Shown here in pieces: positions 23,901-28,100 of a DNA stretch of 64,000 nucleotides (positions are counted from its first letter, which is position 1; every line of letters starts with the position of its first letter). A program made the position numbers and the translations under genes. Under the pieces are notes generated by a model. The model was not told the origin of the DNA and did not search any database. It saw nothing but the letters and a program-made list of their open reading frames with translations. This stretch comes from Micromussa lordhowensis (Eukaryota > Cnidaria > Anthozoa > Scleractinia > Lobophylliidae). The stretch spans positions 4,242,894-4,306,893 of the forward strand of contig OZ026597.1 in the NCBI GenBank assembly GCA_964020085.1. The letters are read 5' to 3'.

Positions 23901-25132
23901 CTTAGAAGAAGAACAATAGAAATAGGAAACGTATTAAAAATTCACAAAATATTAGAAAGATTAGGTACAAATTACAAAGCCAAAAATAGAAGAGAAAGAT
24001 CATTGCTAATATTTAGTAGAGATGCAATTGCATATATTAAAATTTATACATATGATATTGAATATACATATGCAATTCGTGATACACCTAGATTTGTAAA
24101 TAATCCTAAAGAAGTAATAGAGGATATCATAGATAATCATATGGCTAAATATCCTTCAAAACCCATAAAGAATTTACTCATTTTTACTGTTCATGGCATT
24201 TTATGCTTAAACGCATTTTTACGCTTATACGCATTTTTACGCATTTTTAAGCATTTTTACGCATTTTTACGCTTAAACGCTAACTACGCATCTTACGCTA
24301 ACTACGCTAACTACGCTGAGTTAGTGTAAAATGAGTAAAATGTCCTCAACTCATGTTTTCACGATACTCTAACTACGCATCTTACGCTAACTACGGTTAA
24401 CTACGCTAAGTTGTGTAAAATGCGTACTGTCCTGGTGTGCCCTAATATAACACTACTATATTGATTGTGTCACCTGGTATAAATAAGGTTATTTAATAGT
24501 GTCAAGAAAAACAACATTCATTACATAAAGGATTTTGACAAAAAGGAAAGGGAGGCGCGGTTGTTTCATGGTTAGTGCGCTCGTCTCCGGGTCGAGTGGT
24601 TTGAGTTCGAGCCTTGACTGGGGGCATTGCGTTGTGTAAGCAAGACACTTTACTCTCACAGTGCCTCTCTCCACCCAGGTGTATAAACGGGTACCGGCGA
24701 ACTTAATTCTGGGGATAATCCTGCGATGGACTAGCGTTTCATCCAGGGGGTAATAGAAATACTCCTAGTCGCTTCATGCTACAGAGACTGGGATAAGCTC
24801 CGGCCTGATGAGCCACTTGTATGCAGACGTTACCAGTAATCATTAAATGTACAAAAAATGACCCAACTAACAATATTTATCATTCCCTATCGCATACGCG
24901 GCTTTATGTGCATAAACTTGGAATTTTGCCTGTTAATCTGGTATCCAGCCTGCTTTTTCTTAACTTTTAGGCTTGTAAGGAGTCTTGTCTCGCCAAGCAT
25001 CAGTTTTCCCAGTGTGGCTGTATGGAATACAGATTTCCTGTAGATAAAGAGCCCGTTTGTAACATAACAGAGAAAACTGTCAGTAAGTCAACTTTGAGTT
25101 TATTCTGTTTCGTTCGCCAAACAATTACTTAA

Positions 25133-25185
<53 letters not shown>

Positions 25186-28100
25186 CCGTAGGGCCGAGTT
25201 GGCTATAACCAATCTCATATCCAACAAGCGCGAATGGATTAATTGTTTTATTAAATTCTCAACCTTCGGTTTTGCTAAATTTTATTGAAGTCTAAGAAAC
25301 GACCAGAAAGTGATGTGACTTCCAGGCGCCAAAACGAAATGCTGAAAATTTTATGCTGAGCGACATTTGCCGCATTCATTTCCATAAAAGGTCAAACGCA
25401 GGTATAATGGCTAGTAGCCGAGATCTAGTGAACCAATCAGAAAGCTAGAATTGCATTATCCGAGGTTGAGAATTTAATAAATATTCTATATTCTATATTC
25501 TATATATAGACAAGCAATATAAGAGTGTGTAAACCGTGTTCGCTTCTGTTTTTCTTCGATATTTACAAATCATCTGAGAACAAAAACATGCAGAACTGGA
25601 ATTCTTTCCCTTGTTTGCTTGCAATTGCAATACAAAGTGAAATAGTGATTGTTCAAATGATTCCATTCACCAGGGTTGTTTTACAGGTTTGGGGGTTGGC
25701 CATTATAAGCACGTGAACTCTGCATTACTCTGTGTTTGCCAAAAATAGAGCTGAAAACACGAACGTGACGCTACTCGACTTTTATTGTCTTCTTTAATAC
25801 CTGCTACATGACAAGGGAAAAGCATTTACTCTTATTATAATAGTATGAAGGAACTAGTTCATGTGAATTAAGCTAAACGTGTTTTCTGTTAAAATCATCC
25901 TTTGAGGCACATCCCTGTTTCAATCGTTTAGTACATGATGTTTGATTCCACAATATTTTATGGGCTTGTTTTTAACCTTTTTAGTTAGCTGTCTTAACAA
26001 GCTGCAAAAGATGTATAGAAACAACGAACTAAACTGCAGTAGCTCCTGTCCTCCACCCTGCAGGTAAAACTGAGCTATCCACTGAATTATTGAGCAAACT
26101 TAGTGTAAACGAAGGCAAAACTAGATATGTTAAGACTTAGTGAGACCATGATAAGACTTGTCGATGGTGGAAAAACCGACATATATTCAGGAGCGGAGGC
26201 ATTAAGACGATTATAGTTCATTACAGAGTGTCCAAGTCAAAAACCAAATATGAAACCTTTTTTGCCTAAGAACCGAAGCTATTGGCTGCCTATAGCATCA
26301 ATCGCTCGATAAACATCCAGCTCATTCCTTTTAGAGATACATTTAAGCATCTGTTCACTTACGTAGCTCTGAAGAAAACACAAATCACTTGCACCCAGTT
26401 GATAAATGGTGAGGTAATTTGTAATTTATACTTTACGCAGTATCAGCGGATTAAATACTGAGAAAGATGCAATCATCCATCGTTTCAGTAGGTAACAATG
26501 AAACTGCCACACAGTAGTTTTGAGGTTTTTTTTTTTAACTTTCACCAGTACTAAGCTTAATAGTTTCTCTTCATTGTCAGTCCAGATGAACATCTTAGAA
26601 ACGTATTATTTGCATACACCATGGAATGAATGACCAACTTACTGTAATTGCAGGCAGGAAGAATTTAAAGTAACCACTTCGTATGCAGTCTGGCCATCGG
26701 AAAGCTACGAGGTATTGAAAAAGATATCATATGGGCTACATCAATAGGGGCTACTTCAATACGTTGTCTCTGGTAGACAAATCTATGGTAGCAAAAGAAA
26801 AAAAAACACCAGAAAGAATTGGAAAAGGCTTTTTTACGGGAAACACAATACTTTTTCCTTTTCGTGAAAAGTCCCCATTATATGCATTGATAAGTCAGAC
26901 AAAGTAAAAGTAGAAAGCAAATATTGGACTTTCGGAAGCTCCTCCGAGATATGGCTGCAATTAATAAAGAACTAGTATGACAAAATTGAGCAAATTATGC
27001 ACTAAGACTTTTTTTGACTTTTTTTTCTGGTTATTGATTTGTATATTTTATAACTGATAAAGAAATGATCGATTGTTTTGATGTAGACCAATTGAATGTA
27101 AATACATGTTGAACCTTTAGGATTACTACGAAGCTGAACTGCAAAAGCGAGGAAAATTTGTTTGGGCAGATGATTCATACCGGTAAGAAACTATCTGAAT
27201 ACTTAAATTTATAACTGCCTTTAATCCAGTCCCAAAGGATGGACCAATTAGAAAAAAGAATTGAACGTGAACACCAGAGTATTCTTTATCTCGCCTTGTC
27301 GACCTTGATTTCGCCTTGTTGCCTTTGTGGTTGCTACTCTATGTTGTGTGGTTGCACTATCGCATAAAGAGCCTTGCAGAAATGATCGACGAAACAAAAC
27401 AAGACATTTAGCTTATTTCAACTGGCTGACTCAACATTTTCTAAATTAAGCCAACTTGAAATTTTATCAACTTTGTATGTGAATGAAGTTTCCTTCATAT
27501 CGGGATGATTGAAAGTCAAAGATTTGAAGTTGGCAAACTAGTCTTGGCAAACTCAAGATGGTATGTGTGAACTGCACAAATACAGTCGGCAAACACATTG
27601 GCAAACTGTTGGCGACAAATGGAACTTGCCTCTATTCTCGTCAACTTTTTCACCAACTTCTTCGTGTTGGTAAACTCGTATCTGATCGTATGAACGATTG
27701 GCAAACATGTGTTGGTAACTGTCAACCAACCAAAACACGCGTCTATTCATGTGATTTATTTGCGTGACATTTCACGAAATGGCGAACGCAAGTCAGGATG
27801 AAGTTGAGGCCAATTATAAATCCACAATTGTCCGGCTGTGTGGGACGTTTCATCTGTAGCCTACAAAGATAATAAAAACAAATAAAAGAAAATGGAGGAG
27901 GTAGCGAACAAACTGGGTTTTTTGCAAACCTTTCAATTTCTCCACCGCTTTCTGTTTCTTCCATTGTCTTCCGGCTTCTGTTTCACTGTTCTACGTGAGT
28001 GCCACTGCACTGAGTCGGCCATGTTGCAATTTACCGTGTGTTGTTGTGATTTTGACGCCAGTTTGATCTGTGAAGGAACGAGTCTGCCAGCTTTTTGCAG

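Larger units (their letters stand above)
3443..24457. mobile_element. Complete Polinton/Maverick element
   Basis: A self-synthesising virus-like DNA transposon of 21,015 bp. It starts AGTAGTGTTATATTAGGG, ends with the inverse and is flanked by a perfect 6-bp duplication. It carries the full canonical set: protein-primed DNA polymerase B, RVE-type integrase, FtsK/HerA-type packaging ATPase, adenain-like protease, and double- and single-jelly-roll capsid proteins. Accessory genes include two fibre-like proteins, a PLA2-like domain and a VLTF3-like factor. Core frames are open, apart from a MITE inserted at 13995-14640 and an integrase frame that lacks an ATG. It lies in an intron of a DEG/ENaC gene, with the polymerase and capsid genes on the host sense strand. 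The identical terminal repeats imply recent insertion. Confidence 0.97.

Noticed and set aside
24596..24615. tRNA-like A and B boxes
   Set aside because: They belong to a tRNA-derived SINE head; the sequence does not form a complete tRNA cloverleaf.
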